Positions 34,822-43,307 of a stretch of 64,000 nt of DNA are shown in pieces. The stretch lies in NCBI GenBank assembly GCA_038528385.1, contig JBCBET010000002.1, positions 62,001 to 126,000 of the forward strand, in the 5' to 3' direction. The position numbers and the translations under genes were made by a program. The notes under the pieces were generated by a model. It saw only the letters and a program-made list of their open reading frames with translations. It did not search any database and had not been told where the DNA came from. Numbering within the stretch: position 1 is the first letter of the stretch; every line of letters starts with the position of its first letter. The stretch comes from Shimia_B sp038528385. Its GTDB lineage: Bacteria > Pseudomonadota > Alphaproteobacteria > Rhodobacterales > Rhodobacteraceae.

Positions 34822-36621
34822 CTACTCCGCCGCCTCCGCCGTCGCGCGCCCCTGGGGCACCATGTCCGCGCGGTCGATGCCTGCCACGACCACGGGCTTC
34901 TTCATCGCGTCCCGGCGGAAGGGCTCGCCCAGCTCCTGGTTGATCATGGCCTCGATAAGCGTCGTCATGCCGTGCTGCATCTGGTCCGCGATGGCCGTGG
35001 CCAGCGCCTCCGACAGCTCCTCCATCGTGCGCACCACGACGCCCGTGAGGCCGCAGGCCCGGGCGATGCCCGCATAGCTCACCTCCTCGTCCAGTTCGGT
35101 GCCCACGAAATTGTCGTCGAACCAGAGCGTGGAGTTCCGCTTTTCCGCGCCCCACTGGTAATTGCGAAAAACGATCTGCGTGATCGCGGGCCATTCCCCG
35201 CGCCCGATGGCGGTGAGCTCGGTCACCGAGATCCCGAAGGCGCCGTCGCCGGCAAAGCCCACCACCGGCACGTCCGGGCAGCCGATCTTGGCCCCCACGA
35301 TGGAGGGCAGCCCGTAGCCGCAAGGCCCGAAGAGGCCGGGCGCGAGGTATTTCCGCCCCGCGTCGAAGTCCGGATAGGCGTTGCCGATGGCGCAGTTGTT
35401 GCCGATGTCGGAGGAGATGATCGCCTCCCGCGGCAGCACGGCCTGGATCGCGCGCCAGGCCATGCGCGGGCTCATCCAGTCGGGTTTCGCGGCGCGCGCG
35501 CGTGCGTTCCAGGTGGTGCCGGGATCGTCGTCCTCGTGGGTGAGCTCGGTGAGTTGCTGGCGCCAGCGGCTCTTCGTCTCCGCGATCCGCGCCGTGCGCG
35601 CCGCGCGGCCCGCATCGCCAGCGGTCTCCGAAAGGTGCGCCAGGATGCCCGTGGCCACCTTGGCCGCGTCGCCCACGATGCCCAGCGTGACCTTCTTCGT
35701 GAGCCCGATGCGGTCGGCATTGATGTCGACCTGGATGATCTTCGCCTCCGTGGGCCAGTAGTCCATTCCGTAGCCCGGCAGAGTCGAGAACGGATTGAGC
35801 CGCGTGCCGAGGCAGAGCACGACGTCGGCCTCCCGGATGAGCTCCATGGCCGCCTTCGAGCCGTTATAGCCCAGCGGCCCGGCGAAGAGCGGGTGCGCGC
35901 CCGGGAACGCGTCGTTGTGCTGATACCCCACGCAGACCGCCGCATCGAGGCGCTCGGCGAGCGCGCGGGAGGCCGCGATCCCGCCCTCCGACAGCACCAC
36001 GCCTGCGCCGTTCAGGATGACGGGGTTCCGCGCGTCCGACAATAGCTCGGCCGCCCGGCGCACGGAGGCCTCGCCGCCCTGGGAGCGTTCGAACTCGATG
36101 GGCTCGGGCAGCTCCACGTCGATGACCTGGGTCCACATGTCCCGCGGGATGTTGAGCTGCGCAGGCCCGGACAGGCGCTTGGCCTGGGCGATGACGCGGG
36201 TCAGAACCTCGGCCACGCGGGAGGGATCGCGCACCTCCTCCTGGTAGGCCACCATGTCCTGGAAAAGCGCCATCTGCTCCACCTCCTGGAAGCCGCCCTG
36301 CCCGATGGTCTTGTTCGCCGCCTGGGGCGTCACGAGGAGGAGCGGCGTGTGGTTCCAGTAGGCGGTCTTCACGGGGGTGACGAAATTGGTGATGCCCGGC
36401 CCGTTCTGGGCGATCATCATCGACATCTGGCCCGTGGCGCGGGTGAAGCCGTCGGCCATGAAGCCCGCGGAGCCCTCATGGGCGCAGTCCCAGAACGTGA
36501 TGCCCGCCGCCGGGAAAAGGTCGGAGATCGGCATCATGGCCGATCCGATGATGCCGAAGGCATGGGCGATGCCGTGCCTCTGGAGGACTTTGACGAAAGC
36601 TTCCTCGGTGGTCATCTTCAT
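34822..36621 (-). CDS. xsc: sulfoacetaldehyde acetyltransferase (thiamine diphosphate enzyme)
   Basis: 599 aa. MKMTTEEAFVKVLQRHGI and FGIIGSAMMPISDLFP are the conserved Xsc N-terminus; the ThDP glutamate is in FWDCAHEGSAGFMADG; the magnesium motif starts at VGFAGDGAFG and ends at RNYQWG. The enzyme takes sulfoacetaldehyde and phosphate to acetyl phosphate and sulfite. Downstream is ackA, upstream tpa. The 162-bp gap to tpa holds a TTCG palindrome and a GTGAA/TTCAC cluster that may be a separate promoter. No sulfite exporter or oxidase gene is in the window. Confidence 0.94.
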   Translation of the reverse strand: MKMTTEEAFVKVLQRHGIAHAFGIIGSAMMPISDLFPAAGITFWDCAHEGSAGFMADGFTRATGQMSMMIAQNGPGITNFVTPVKTAYWNHTPLLLVTPQAANKTIGQGGFQEVEQMALFQDMVAYQEEVRDPSRVAEVLTRVIAQAKRLSGPAQLNIPRDMWTQVIDVELPEPIEFERSQGGEASVRRAAELLSDARNPVILNGAGVVLSEGGIAASRALAERLDAAVCVGYQHNDAFPGAHPLFAGPLGYNGSKAAMELIREADVVLCLGTRLNPFSTLPGYGMDYWPTEAKIIQVDINADRIGLTKKVTLGIVGDAAKVATGILAHLSETAGDAGRAARTARIAETKSRWRQQLTELTHEDDDPGTTWNARARAAKPDWMSPRMAWRAIQAVLPREAIISSDIGNNCAIGNAYPDFDAGRKYLAPGLFGPCGYGLPSIVGAKIGCPDVPVVGFAGDGAFGISVTELTAIGRGEWPAITQIVFRNYQWGAEKRNSTLWFDDNFVGTELDEEVSYAGIARACGLTGVVVRTMEELSEALATAIADQMQHGMTTLIEAMINQELGEPFRRDAMKKPVVVAGIDRADMVPQGRATAEAAE

Positions 36622-36684
36622 GGCGCGCTCCCCGACGTCTCTGGCGATGGCGCGAGCCTAGCCAAGAGCGCCGCCGTCGCGCCA

Positions 36685-36709
36685 GTGAAAATTCACCTGA
36701 TTTTTTCAC
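36685..36709. promoter_or_regulatory. GTGAA/TTCAC repeat cluster upstream of xsc
   Basis: Read on the minus strand, GTGAA occurs twice with 13-bp spacing and is then closed by TTCAC, so the stretch is both a direct and an inverted repeat. It lies 64 bp upstream of the xsc start and is AT-rich compared with its surroundings. The binding protein is unknown. Confidence 0.4.
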
Positions 36710-36710
36710 G

Positions 36711-36738
36711 ACCACGAATTTCTTCGGAAATTCGTGGT
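36711..36738 (+). repeat. TTCG-loop palindrome, copy B
   Basis: A perfect 12-bp stem, with arms ACCACGAATTTC and GAAATTCGTGGT around TTCG. The inner 22 bases match 20997-21018. Here the TTCG loop is on the plus strand while the flanking genes are on the minus strand. Confidence 0.75.
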
Positions 36739-36783
36739 GCCCTGGGCAGGGGCGCGGGGCGGGGGCGCGTGGATCGGGGAGGG

Positions 36784-38178
36784 CTAGCCGAAGACGCGGG
36801 TAAGCGCCTCGTCCACCCCCGCGGTGATCGCGTCGATGTCGTCGGCCGTGGAGATCAGCGCGGGCGAGAAGCACAGCGTGTTGTTCTTGCCCTCGAAGCT
36901 CCGGTTCGTGGCGCCGATAACGAGCCCTTGGGCCATGCAGTCCTTCACCACCGCCTGGACCTGTGCCTCCGCCGCGGGGGCCTTCGTCTCCCGGTCCGCC
37001 ACGAGCTCGGCCCCGCAGAAGAGCCCCATGCCGCGCACGTCCCCGATGATGGCGTGCTTCTCGGCGAGCGCCTCGAGATTGGCCACGAGCCGCGCGCCCA
37101 TGGCCACCGTGTTCTCCCGCAGGCCCTCTTCCTCGATGATCTTCATGTTCTCGATCGCCGCCGCGGGACCCGCGGTGCAGCCCCCGAAGGTGGAGATGTC
37201 GCGGAAATAGTTCAGCGGATCGGAGGCGTCGTCCTTGAACATCTGGAACACCTCTTCGGTCGTCACCGTGCACGAGATCGCCGCGTAGCCGGAGGCCACG
37301 CCCTTGGCCATGGTGACGATATCGGGCGTCACCCCGTAATTCTGGTAGCCGAACCACGCGCCCGTGCGGCCCACGCCGCAGACCACCTCGTCGATGATGA
37401 GGAGGACATCGTGCTTCTTGCAGATCTCCTCCACCCGCGGCCAGTAGCCCGGGGGCGGGGGGATGACGCCGCCGCCCGCCGTCACGGGCTCGAGGACGAG
37501 GCCGCCCACGGTGTCGGCGCCCTCGCGCAGGATCACCTTCTCGATCTCATTGGCGGCGGCGATGCCGTAATCCTCACCCGAGAGGCCCGCCGCCCAATCC
37601 TGTTCATGCTTGCGGTATTCCAGGCAATGCGGGACCTCCACGAAGCCCGGCGGGAACGGGCCGTATTGCGCGTTGCGCTGGTGGTGGCCGCCCGAGGCCA
37701 TCGCGGCGATGGTCGTGCCGTGATAGTCGCGCTCGCGGAAGAGGATCTTGTGCTTTCGCCCGCCGTGGCGCTTATGCGCGATCTGGCGCACCATCTTGTA
37801 GGCCTTCTCGTTGGCCTCCGAGCCGCTGTTGGAGAAGTAGACCCGCGCCATGCCGGGCATCTTCTCGGTCAGCATCGCCGCGAAGGTGGCGCCGGGGATC
37901 GAGCCCGCCGCGCCGGCGAAGAAGTTCATCTTCACGAGCTGGTCGCGCACGGCGTCCGCGATGCGCGTGCGGCCATAGCCCACGTTCACCGTCCAGACCC
38001 CGCCGGAGACGGCGTCGATATGCTCCTTGCCGTGCTGGTCCCAGACGCGGAGTCCCTTGCCCTCCACGATGATCTTGGGGTCCGCGGTCTCGAAGGGGGC
38101 GTGCTGGATCAGGTGATGCCAGACATGGGCACGGTCGTTTTCGACGATTTGGCTCAGGTCGTTGATGTTGCCGTCCAT
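36784..38178 (-). CDS. tpa: taurine:pyruvate aminotransferase
   Basis: 464 aa, class III aminotransferase. MDGNINDLSQIVENDRAHVW and HLIQHAPFE match the Tpa N-terminus; the PLP lysine is in TMAKGVASGYAAIS, and LIIDEVVCGVGRTGAWFGYQ and ERDYHGTTIAAMASGGHHQR are cofactor segments. It makes sulfoacetaldehyde and alanine from taurine and pyruvate. ATG at 38178 has GGAGG upstream; a 10-residue longer frame is less likely. It precedes xsc and ackA. No tauR or taurine transporter is adjacent. Confidence 0.92.
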   Translation of the reverse strand: MDGNINDLSQIVENDRAHVWHHLIQHAPFETADPKIIVEGKGLRVWDQHGKEHIDAVSGGVWTVNVGYGRTRIADAVRDQLVKMNFFAGAAGSIPGATFAAMLTEKMPGMARVYFSNSGSEANEKAYKMVRQIAHKRHGGRKHKILFRERDYHGTTIAAMASGGHHQRNAQYGPFPPGFVEVPHCLEYRKHEQDWAAGLSGEDYGIAAANEIEKVILREGADTVGGLVLEPVTAGGGVIPPPPGYWPRVEEICKKHDVLLIIDEVVCGVGRTGAWFGYQNYGVTPDIVTMAKGVASGYAAISCTVTTEEVFQMFKDDASDPLNYFRDISTFGGCTAGPAAAIENMKIIEEEGLRENTVAMGARLVANLEALAEKHAIIGDVRGMGLFCGAELVADRETKAPAAEAQVQAVVKDCMAQGLVIGATNRSFEGKNNTLCFSPALISTADDIDAITAGVDEALTRVFG

Positions 38179-38269
38179 GTCACGCCTCCATGCTTGGGAC
38201 CCGCCCATGAGAGCAGGGTTTCGGGATTTTGCAAGGGGGCGGGGCGCGGGCGGGGCGCGCGGGCGGGGC

Positions 38270-38540
38270 GCGCGGGCGGGGCGTTATGTCCGGCGGCGGA
38301 GTTTGTGGCGGGGACGGATGCCTCCGGCGGAAGTACGGGGCACAAAGAAGGTGGCTCCGCACTTCGGCCTGCGAGGCCCGCGCGGGTTGGAGGGGCGCGG
38401 GGCGGCGCGGGCGGGGCCTCACGTCCGGCGGCGGAGCGCGGGGCGGGGACGAATGCCTCCGGCGGAAGTACGGAGCACAAAGAAGGTGGGTCCGCTCTTC
38501 AGCTTGCGGGGGCCGGGGCGGGTTGGAGGGCGCCGGCGAG
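38270..38540. repeat. tandem duplication, two units of about 135 bp, each containing the dispersed repeat
   Basis: Unit 1 (38270-38404) and unit 2 (38405-38540) both run from GCGCGGGCGGGGC through GTCCGGCGGCGGAG, the repeat core GCCTCCGGCGGAAGTACGG (38316-38350 and 38451-38485), CACAAAGAAGGTGG and finally GGTTGGAGGG. They differ by scattered substitutions. They fill most of the 395-bp gap between the fadJ-like stop and the tpa start, in which I see no convincing gene. Confidence 0.8.
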
Positions 38541-38573
38541 GCCCGGGGCGGGGGCCAGGAGCGAGGAGCGTCC

Positions 38574-40847
38574 TCAGTTCGTGACGTCGATCCCCGAGAG
38601 CACGCCGTCGATACGCGCCTTGGACTGGGGGGTCTTCGCGAGCCGCAGGAAGGCCGCGCGCTCCCGGTCGAGCATCTCCTGCTCGCTTTGCGCGAGGGGC
38701 GCGTCGGCGTCCGTGTTCACGACGATGGTGGCGATCTCCATGGCGGTCGTCTTGTTGTGCGGGGTGAACCAGCCTTTTGCGACGCCGTCGTCCATGAAGC
38801 TCTCCATCTCCGCGAGGAGCGCCTTGCCGGGGAGGGTGAAGCGCGGCGCGCGGGGCGGCGCATAGTCCCGCCAGCCCTCGATCCGTGCCGTGGCGGCGGT
38901 GATGAGCTTGTCACGGTTCATGACCGTGCTGTCGCGGCCCGCGCGAAAGTATTTCAGCGGTGCGGCCTCTTCGGGCGAGGCCCCGGTCTTGCCGTAGCCC
39001 ACCTGCATCCAGGTCTCCCACGCGGCCTTCGCGGGATCGCCGCTTGCCTCCTGCCAGCGCAGGAACGTCTCCTTCACGCCGCCGCCCGAGGGCACGAGGC
39101 CCACGCCCGCCTCCACGAGGCCGAGGACGGAATTGGCATGGGTGACGAGGGCGTCGCAATGCATCAGCACCTCGAACCCGCCGCCGAGCGCGAGCCCCGA
39201 GGGCGCGCCGATGACGGGGACGGGGGCGTATTTGAGCCGCAGGCAGGCCTGTTGAAAATCGTGGAGAAAGGCGTCCATGCCCTGCCAGTCGCCCGCCTCG
39301 ATGAAGGCGGCGAAGCGGTTGAGGTCCACGCCGGCCGAATAGTGCTGTGCGTCGTTGTGGACGAGGATGCCGCGGCCTGGATCGTCGGCGGCGGCGTGGA
39401 CGATGGCCATGCTCTCGCCGGTGAGCGCGTTGGCCTTGGAGTGGAATTCCACGAGGCGGATGCCGTCGAGGTCCCAAAGGCTCGCCGCCGCGTTCGTGGC
39501 CAGGGGCGTGAGCGTCTTGCGGGTGAGCGAGAAACGCTGCGTGCCCTCGGGGAGGTTCACGGCCCGGTAGCCCTCGGTGGTGCGGACCTCGAGCACGCCG
39601 CGGGCCCGGTAGAAGGGCGCCGGGTCCTCGAGCGCCGGAGGCACCTCCGCGCCGGCCTGGCGGGCGAGCCCGGCCACCACGTCAACGCCCAGGGCGTCGA
39701 TCATCTCGAACGGGCCGCGGATCCAGTTGAACCCCATCTTCATGGCGTCGTCGATGTCCTGCGGCGTCTTCGTGACGTCCGGCAGGAGCATCGCGGCATA
39801 GGCCAGCACGCGGCCGAGGAAGTTGCGGGCAAAGCGGGTCTGGGCGTCGTCGCCTGCGATGAGGTCGGTGAGCGTCTCCGCGTTCTGCGCGAGCTGTAGG
39901 GCGGCGAGCTGCGCCTTCGCGGGGAGCAGGGTCGCGCGCGGGCGGAGCGAGCCGTCGAGGTTCATCGCCTGGTCCCCGCGGTAAAAGCCGCCCCTGCCGG
40001 ATTTCTGGCCCGTGAAGCCCGCCGCGATCATGGCGTCGATCATGGGCCCCGCCGGGTTGTTCGAGCGGCCCACGGCGTGGAAGGGATCGCCCTCGGGCAG
40101 TATGTCGCCCAGCGTGTCGACGACGTCGGACATCAGGTCCACGCCGATGAGGTCGTAGAGGCCGAAGACGCCGGTCTTCGGGATGCCCATGGGGCGGCCC
40201 ATGATGGCGTCGGCCTCCTCGATGGTCAGCCCCTGCTTGAAAGCCTCGTCGAGGCCGACCTGGAGCGCGAAGACGCCCACGCGGTTGCCGAGAAAGCCCG
40301 GCGTGTCGGCGCAGGGCACGACGCCCTTGCCGAGGATCTCGTCGTTGTACCGGGCCAGGCGGTCCATGGCGTCGGGCCGCGTATGTGCGCCGCGCACGAG
40401 TTCGAGGAGGCGCATGTAGCGTACGGGGTTGAAATAATGCGTGATCGCGAACCGCTCCTGGAAGGACCGTGAGCGGCCCTCGGTGAGGAGCGAGATCGGG
40501 ATCGTGGACGTGTTCGAGGTCACGAGACAATCCTTGGAGACGGTGGCCTCGAGGCGGGCATAGAGGTCGCGCTTGAGATCGAGACGTTCGACGATGGCCT
40601 CCACGATCCAGTCGCACTGCGCGAGCTTGTCGAAATCCGCGTTTATCGTGCCGGTCTGGATGCGATCGAGGCAGTCTTTGGAGTGCAGCGCCGGGGGGTC
40701 GGACTTTTTGAGCCGCTCAAGGGCGTTGGTGGTGGCGTCCACTGTGAGGTCGAGAAGGAGCACCTCGTGGCCCGCATTGGCGATCTGGCCCGCGATGCCG
40801 GAGCCCATGGTGCCGGCGCCGATGACGGCGATGTTCTTGAAGGTCAT
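38574..40847 (-). CDS. 3-hydroxyacyl-CoA dehydrogenase / enoyl-CoA hydratase (FadB/FadJ type, inverted domain order)
   Basis: 757 aa. The Rossmann motif IGAGTMGSGIAGQIANAG at residue 9 starts the dehydrogenase half, with THYFNPVRYMRLLELV and DTPGFLGNRVG following. The C-terminal half from about residue 460 is the crotonase domain, with APSGLALGGGFEVLMHCD and GLVEAGVGLVPSGGG. Classic FadB has the hydratase first; this order (dehydrogenase first) matches an alphaproteobacterial variant. It carries out two successive beta-oxidation steps. No thiolase is adjacent. A 21-bp inverted repeat lies just upstream. Confidence 0.9.
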   Translation of the reverse strand: MTFKNIAVIGAGTMGSGIAGQIANAGHEVLLLDLTVDATTNALERLKKSDPPALHSKDCLDRIQTGTINADFDKLAQCDWIVEAIVERLDLKRDLYARLEATVSKDCLVTSNTSTIPISLLTEGRSRSFQERFAITHYFNPVRYMRLLELVRGAHTRPDAMDRLARYNDEILGKGVVPCADTPGFLGNRVGVFALQVGLDEAFKQGLTIEEADAIMGRPMGIPKTGVFGLYDLIGVDLMSDVVDTLGDILPEGDPFHAVGRSNNPAGPMIDAMIAAGFTGQKSGRGGFYRGDQAMNLDGSLRPRATLLPAKAQLAALQLAQNAETLTDLIAGDDAQTRFARNFLGRVLAYAAMLLPDVTKTPQDIDDAMKMGFNWIRGPFEMIDALGVDVVAGLARQAGAEVPPALEDPAPFYRARGVLEVRTTEGYRAVNLPEGTQRFSLTRKTLTPLATNAAASLWDLDGIRLVEFHSKANALTGESMAIVHAAADDPGRGILVHNDAQHYSAGVDLNRFAAFIEAGDWQGMDAFLHDFQQACLRLKYAPVPVIGAPSGLALGGGFEVLMHCDALVTHANSVLGLVEAGVGLVPSGGGVKETFLRWQEASGDPAKAAWETWMQVGYGKTGASPEEAAPLKYFRAGRDSTVMNRDKLITAATARIEGWRDYAPPRAPRFTLPGKALLAEMESFMDDGVAKGWFTPHNKTTAMEIATIVVNTDADAPLAQSEQEMLDRERAAFLRLAKTPQSKARIDGVLSGIDVTN

Positions 40848-40867
40848 GGGCGGGCTCCTTGGTGTCT

Positions 40868-40926
40868 GGCGCCATCCGGCGGCGGGCGTCCCACCCGCCC
40901 ACCCCCGCCCGCCGCCGGATGGCGCC
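40868..40926. repeat. perfect 21-bp inverted repeat with 17-nt loop
   Basis: Arms 40868-40888 and 40906-40926 pair without mismatch (arm ends GGCGCCATCC and GGATGGCGCC). It lies 21 bp upstream of the fadJ-like start and downstream of the hydrolase stop. There is no T-run, so it may stabilise or terminate the metY-hydrolase transcript or act in the fadJ leader. Confidence 0.8.
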
Positions 40927-40980
40927 TGTGGCGGGAGCGGGTGATGATCGAGAGGGGGCGTGTGGGGATAGGGCGGGATC

Positions 40981-41013
40981 GCCTCCGGCGGAGGTATTTC
41001 TGGAAAAATGAAG
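40981..41013 (+). repeat. dispersed intergenic repeat, divergent form
   Basis: Begins GCCTCCGGCGGAGGTATTT and ends GGAAAAATGAAG, sharing the first half with the copies at 10484, 38316, 38451 and 46481. It abuts the stop of the alpha/beta hydrolase (41016). From memory this is a common intergenic repeat in Rhodobacteraceae. Confidence 0.65.
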
Positions 41014-41015
41014 GA

Positions 41016-41822
41016 TCAGGCTGTCGCGCGCTGTGCTTCGAGGAAGCGGCGCAGGGGTTGCGTGACCTCCCAGGGATGTTCGGTGATGGACATATGGCCC
41101 GAATGCGGGATCTCGGTGAGCGCGCCCCCGAGGGCCGCGTGCAGGTTGCGACCGGCCTTGATCGGGGTCATCTTGTCCTCCCCGCTCAGGATGCAGAGCG
41201 TGGGGCAGGTGATCCGCGTCGCGGCCTGGGGCCCGCCCGCATAGGCGTTGCAGGCCGAGAGGTCGGCATGGAGCGCGCCCGACGCGTTCGAGGCCATGAG
41301 CTGACCGCCAAGGCCCATGTGGCTCGTGCCTGGCATGGTGTGGTCGTGGACATGGCCCGCCGTCCCGTGGCCCCAGTCCATCATGGCCCGGATCGCCCTG
41401 GGCTCTTTGTCCCGCGCCAGGCCGAGGAGGTAATCGTTCACCGGGATCGCGAGCGCCGTGGCAATGAAAGTGGCCGAGCGCACGCGCTCGGGCTGGCGGG
41501 ACGCGAGCTCCAGGGCCACGAGGCCGCCCTGGCTGTGGCCCGCAACATGGGCGCGCGCGATGCCCGCCGCCTCCATGAAGCGGGCGAGCCAGTCTACCAT
41601 CTCCTCGATGGAGGTGAGCGGCGCGCCGCCCGACTGCCCGTGGCCGGGGAAGTCCGGCGTGATCGCCTGCCAGCCGCGATTGGCCAGGAAGCGGTGCTGG
41701 AGCATGAAGCCCAGGTGGTTTTGCCCCGAGCCATGGATGAACAGGATCACATCGCCCGCGGGATCGAAGGCGCGGCCCCCGGTGGAGGCGAAGATTTCGG
41801 TGCCGTCGAGTGCGAGCTTCAT
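41016..41822 (-). CDS. alpha/beta hydrolase
   Basis: 268 aa. The nucleophile elbow is GHSQGG (serine), the oxyanion region LFIHGSGQNH, and the C-terminal histidine lies in IPHSGHMSITEHP; an aspartate in ILSGEDKM completes the triad. Substrate unknown. Its ATG overlaps the metY stop (ATGA, 41819-41822), so it is translationally coupled; an esterase acting on O-acetylhomoserine or a related ester is conceivable but unsupported. Confidence 0.88.
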   Translation of the reverse strand: MKLALDGTEIFASTGGRAFDPAGDVILFIHGSGQNHLGFMLQHRFLANRGWQAITPDFPGHGQSGGAPLTSIEEMVDWLARFMEAAGIARAHVAGHSQGGLVALELASRQPERVRSATFIATALAIPVNDYLLGLARDKEPRAIRAMMDWGHGTAGHVHDHTMPGTSHMGLGGQLMASNASGALHADLSACNAYAGGPQAATRITCPTLCILSGEDKMTPIKAGRNLHAALGGALTEIPHSGHMSITEHPWEVTQPLRRFLEAQRATA

Positions 41823-43129
41823 TCCGCGGCGACCTTGGGCGCGGCGCGGCCCGCGGCCTTGAGCGCCTGGCTGAAATCGGCGGCGATGTCGTCGAAGTCC
41901 TCGAGGCCCACGGAGATGCGCACCAGATCGTCGGTGAGGCCCGCGGCCTCCATGGCCTGTGCCGTGAGGTGGCTGTGGGTGGTGGAGCCGGGATGGATCA
42001 CCAGCGTCTTGGCGTCGCCCACATTGGCGAGATGGGAAGCGAGGCCCACATTCTCGATGAAGGCCGAGGCCGCCGCGCGCCCGCCCGTCACGCCCATGGA
42101 GATGATGGAGCCCTGCCCCTTGGGCATGAGGCGCAGCGCCGTCTCGTGATCGGGATGGTCGGGAAGGGCCGGGTGCTTGACCCAGCTCACCTGCGGATGA
42201 TCCGTCAGGAATTCGAGCAATTTGCCCGTGTTCGCCATGTGCCGCTCCATGCGCAGGGGGAGCGTCTCGATCCCCTGCAGAATGTAGAACGCGTTCTGCG
42301 GCGCGAGGCAGGGACCGGCATTCATCATGCCTTCGGTCCGGACACGGGTGGAGAACGCCATGGGCCCGAATTCCTCCCAGAGGTTCACGCCCTGGTAGCC
42401 GAAATGCGCGTCCGTGATGGTGGGGAACTTGCCCGGCGTCGCGCCCCAGTCGAAATTGCCGCCGTCGATGACCGCGCCGCCCAAGGCCACGCCGTGCCCG
42501 CCCATCCATTTGGTGAGCGAGTGGATGACGATGTTGGCGCCGTGTTCGAGGGGCTTGATCATCCAGGGCGTGTTGAAGGTGGCGTCGATGACGAGGGGGA
42601 CGTTGGCGGCCTTCGTGACCGCGGCCACGGCGGGGACGTCCATGATGTCCATGCCGGGATTTCCGATGACCTCGCCAAAGACCATCTTGGTGTTCTCGCG
42701 GATGGCCGTGCGGATCGCCTCCGGATCCCGGGGAGAGACGAAGGTCGTCTCGATCCCGTAGCGCGACAGCGTGTGCTGGAAGAGGTTGATATTGGCGCCG
42801 TACATCTGGGAGGACGCCACCACGTGATCGCCCGCCGAACAGAGCGCGAGCACGGTGACAAAGAGCGCGGACATGCCCGACGCCGTCGCCACCGCCGCCA
42901 CCCCGCCGTCGAGCGCAGCGAGCCGCTGCTCGAGCACCGCCACGGTGGGGTTCGTGAGCCGGGAATAGATGTGGCCGCCGATCTCCATGTTGAAGAGCGC
43001 CGCCGCCTGTTCGGTATCCTGGAAGACGTAGGACGTCGTCTGGTGGATCGGCACGGCGCGGGAGCCGAAGCGGCCATCGGGCGACTGGCCCGCATGGAGG
43101 CTCAGCGTGTCGAACTTGTAATCGGCCAT
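41819..43129 (-). CDS. metY: O-acetylhomoserine sulfhydrylase (aminocarboxypropyltransferase)
   Basis: 436 aa, Cys/Met metabolism PLP family. MADYKFDTLSLHAGQSPDG is the usual start; the PLP lysine is in IVIHSLTKWMGGHG; SAGDHVVASSQMYGANINLF and LVIDATFNTPWMIKPLEHGAN are cofactor segments. It makes homocysteine from O-acetylhomoserine and sulfide. GAGGAG precedes the ATG at 43129. It is divergent from betB across 178 bp. I looked for a SAM-II type riboswitch in the leader and saw none. Confidence 0.92.
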   Translation of the reverse strand: MADYKFDTLSLHAGQSPDGRFGSRAVPIHQTTSYVFQDTEQAAALFNMEIGGHIYSRLTNPTVAVLEQRLAALDGGVAAVATASGMSALFVTVLALCSAGDHVVASSQMYGANINLFQHTLSRYGIETTFVSPRDPEAIRTAIRENTKMVFGEVIGNPGMDIMDVPAVAAVTKAANVPLVIDATFNTPWMIKPLEHGANIVIHSLTKWMGGHGVALGGAVIDGGNFDWGATPGKFPTITDAHFGYQGVNLWEEFGPMAFSTRVRTEGMMNAGPCLAPQNAFYILQGIETLPLRMERHMANTGKLLEFLTDHPQVSWVKHPALPDHPDHETALRLMPKGQGSIISMGVTGGRAAASAFIENVGLASHLANVGDAKTLVIHPGSTTHSHLTAQAMEAAGLTDDLVRISVGLEDFDDIAADFSQALKAAGRAAPKVAAE

Positions 43130-43307
43130 GGCGGTCTCCTCGGGCGGGCGCTGGGCCGTGTATTGCCTGTCTCCGGCCCGCGGAGCAAGGGGCGGTGATG
43201 CGCGATATGGGCGCGTCGGTCCCGGAGCGCGCGCGGTCGATTTCGGGCTTTCGCCCGCGCGCGATCCGGGCTTCTGTGGGCGGCGACCCCCTCGGAGACC
43301 GCGCACC

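Noticed and set aside
38270..38540. Small protein-coding genes in the repeat block
   Set aside because: The open frames are translated repeats with no ribosome binding sites or conserved pattern.
36349..38865. 838-codon plus-strand open frame across xsc, tpa and the repeat region
   Set aside because: Antisense to Xsc and Tpa, and its end is translated repeat DNA.
43130..43307. Possible SAM-II type riboswitch in the metY leader
   Set aside because: Only a GGGCC/GGCCC hairpin is visible; the conserved SAM-II pseudoknot sequence is not found.
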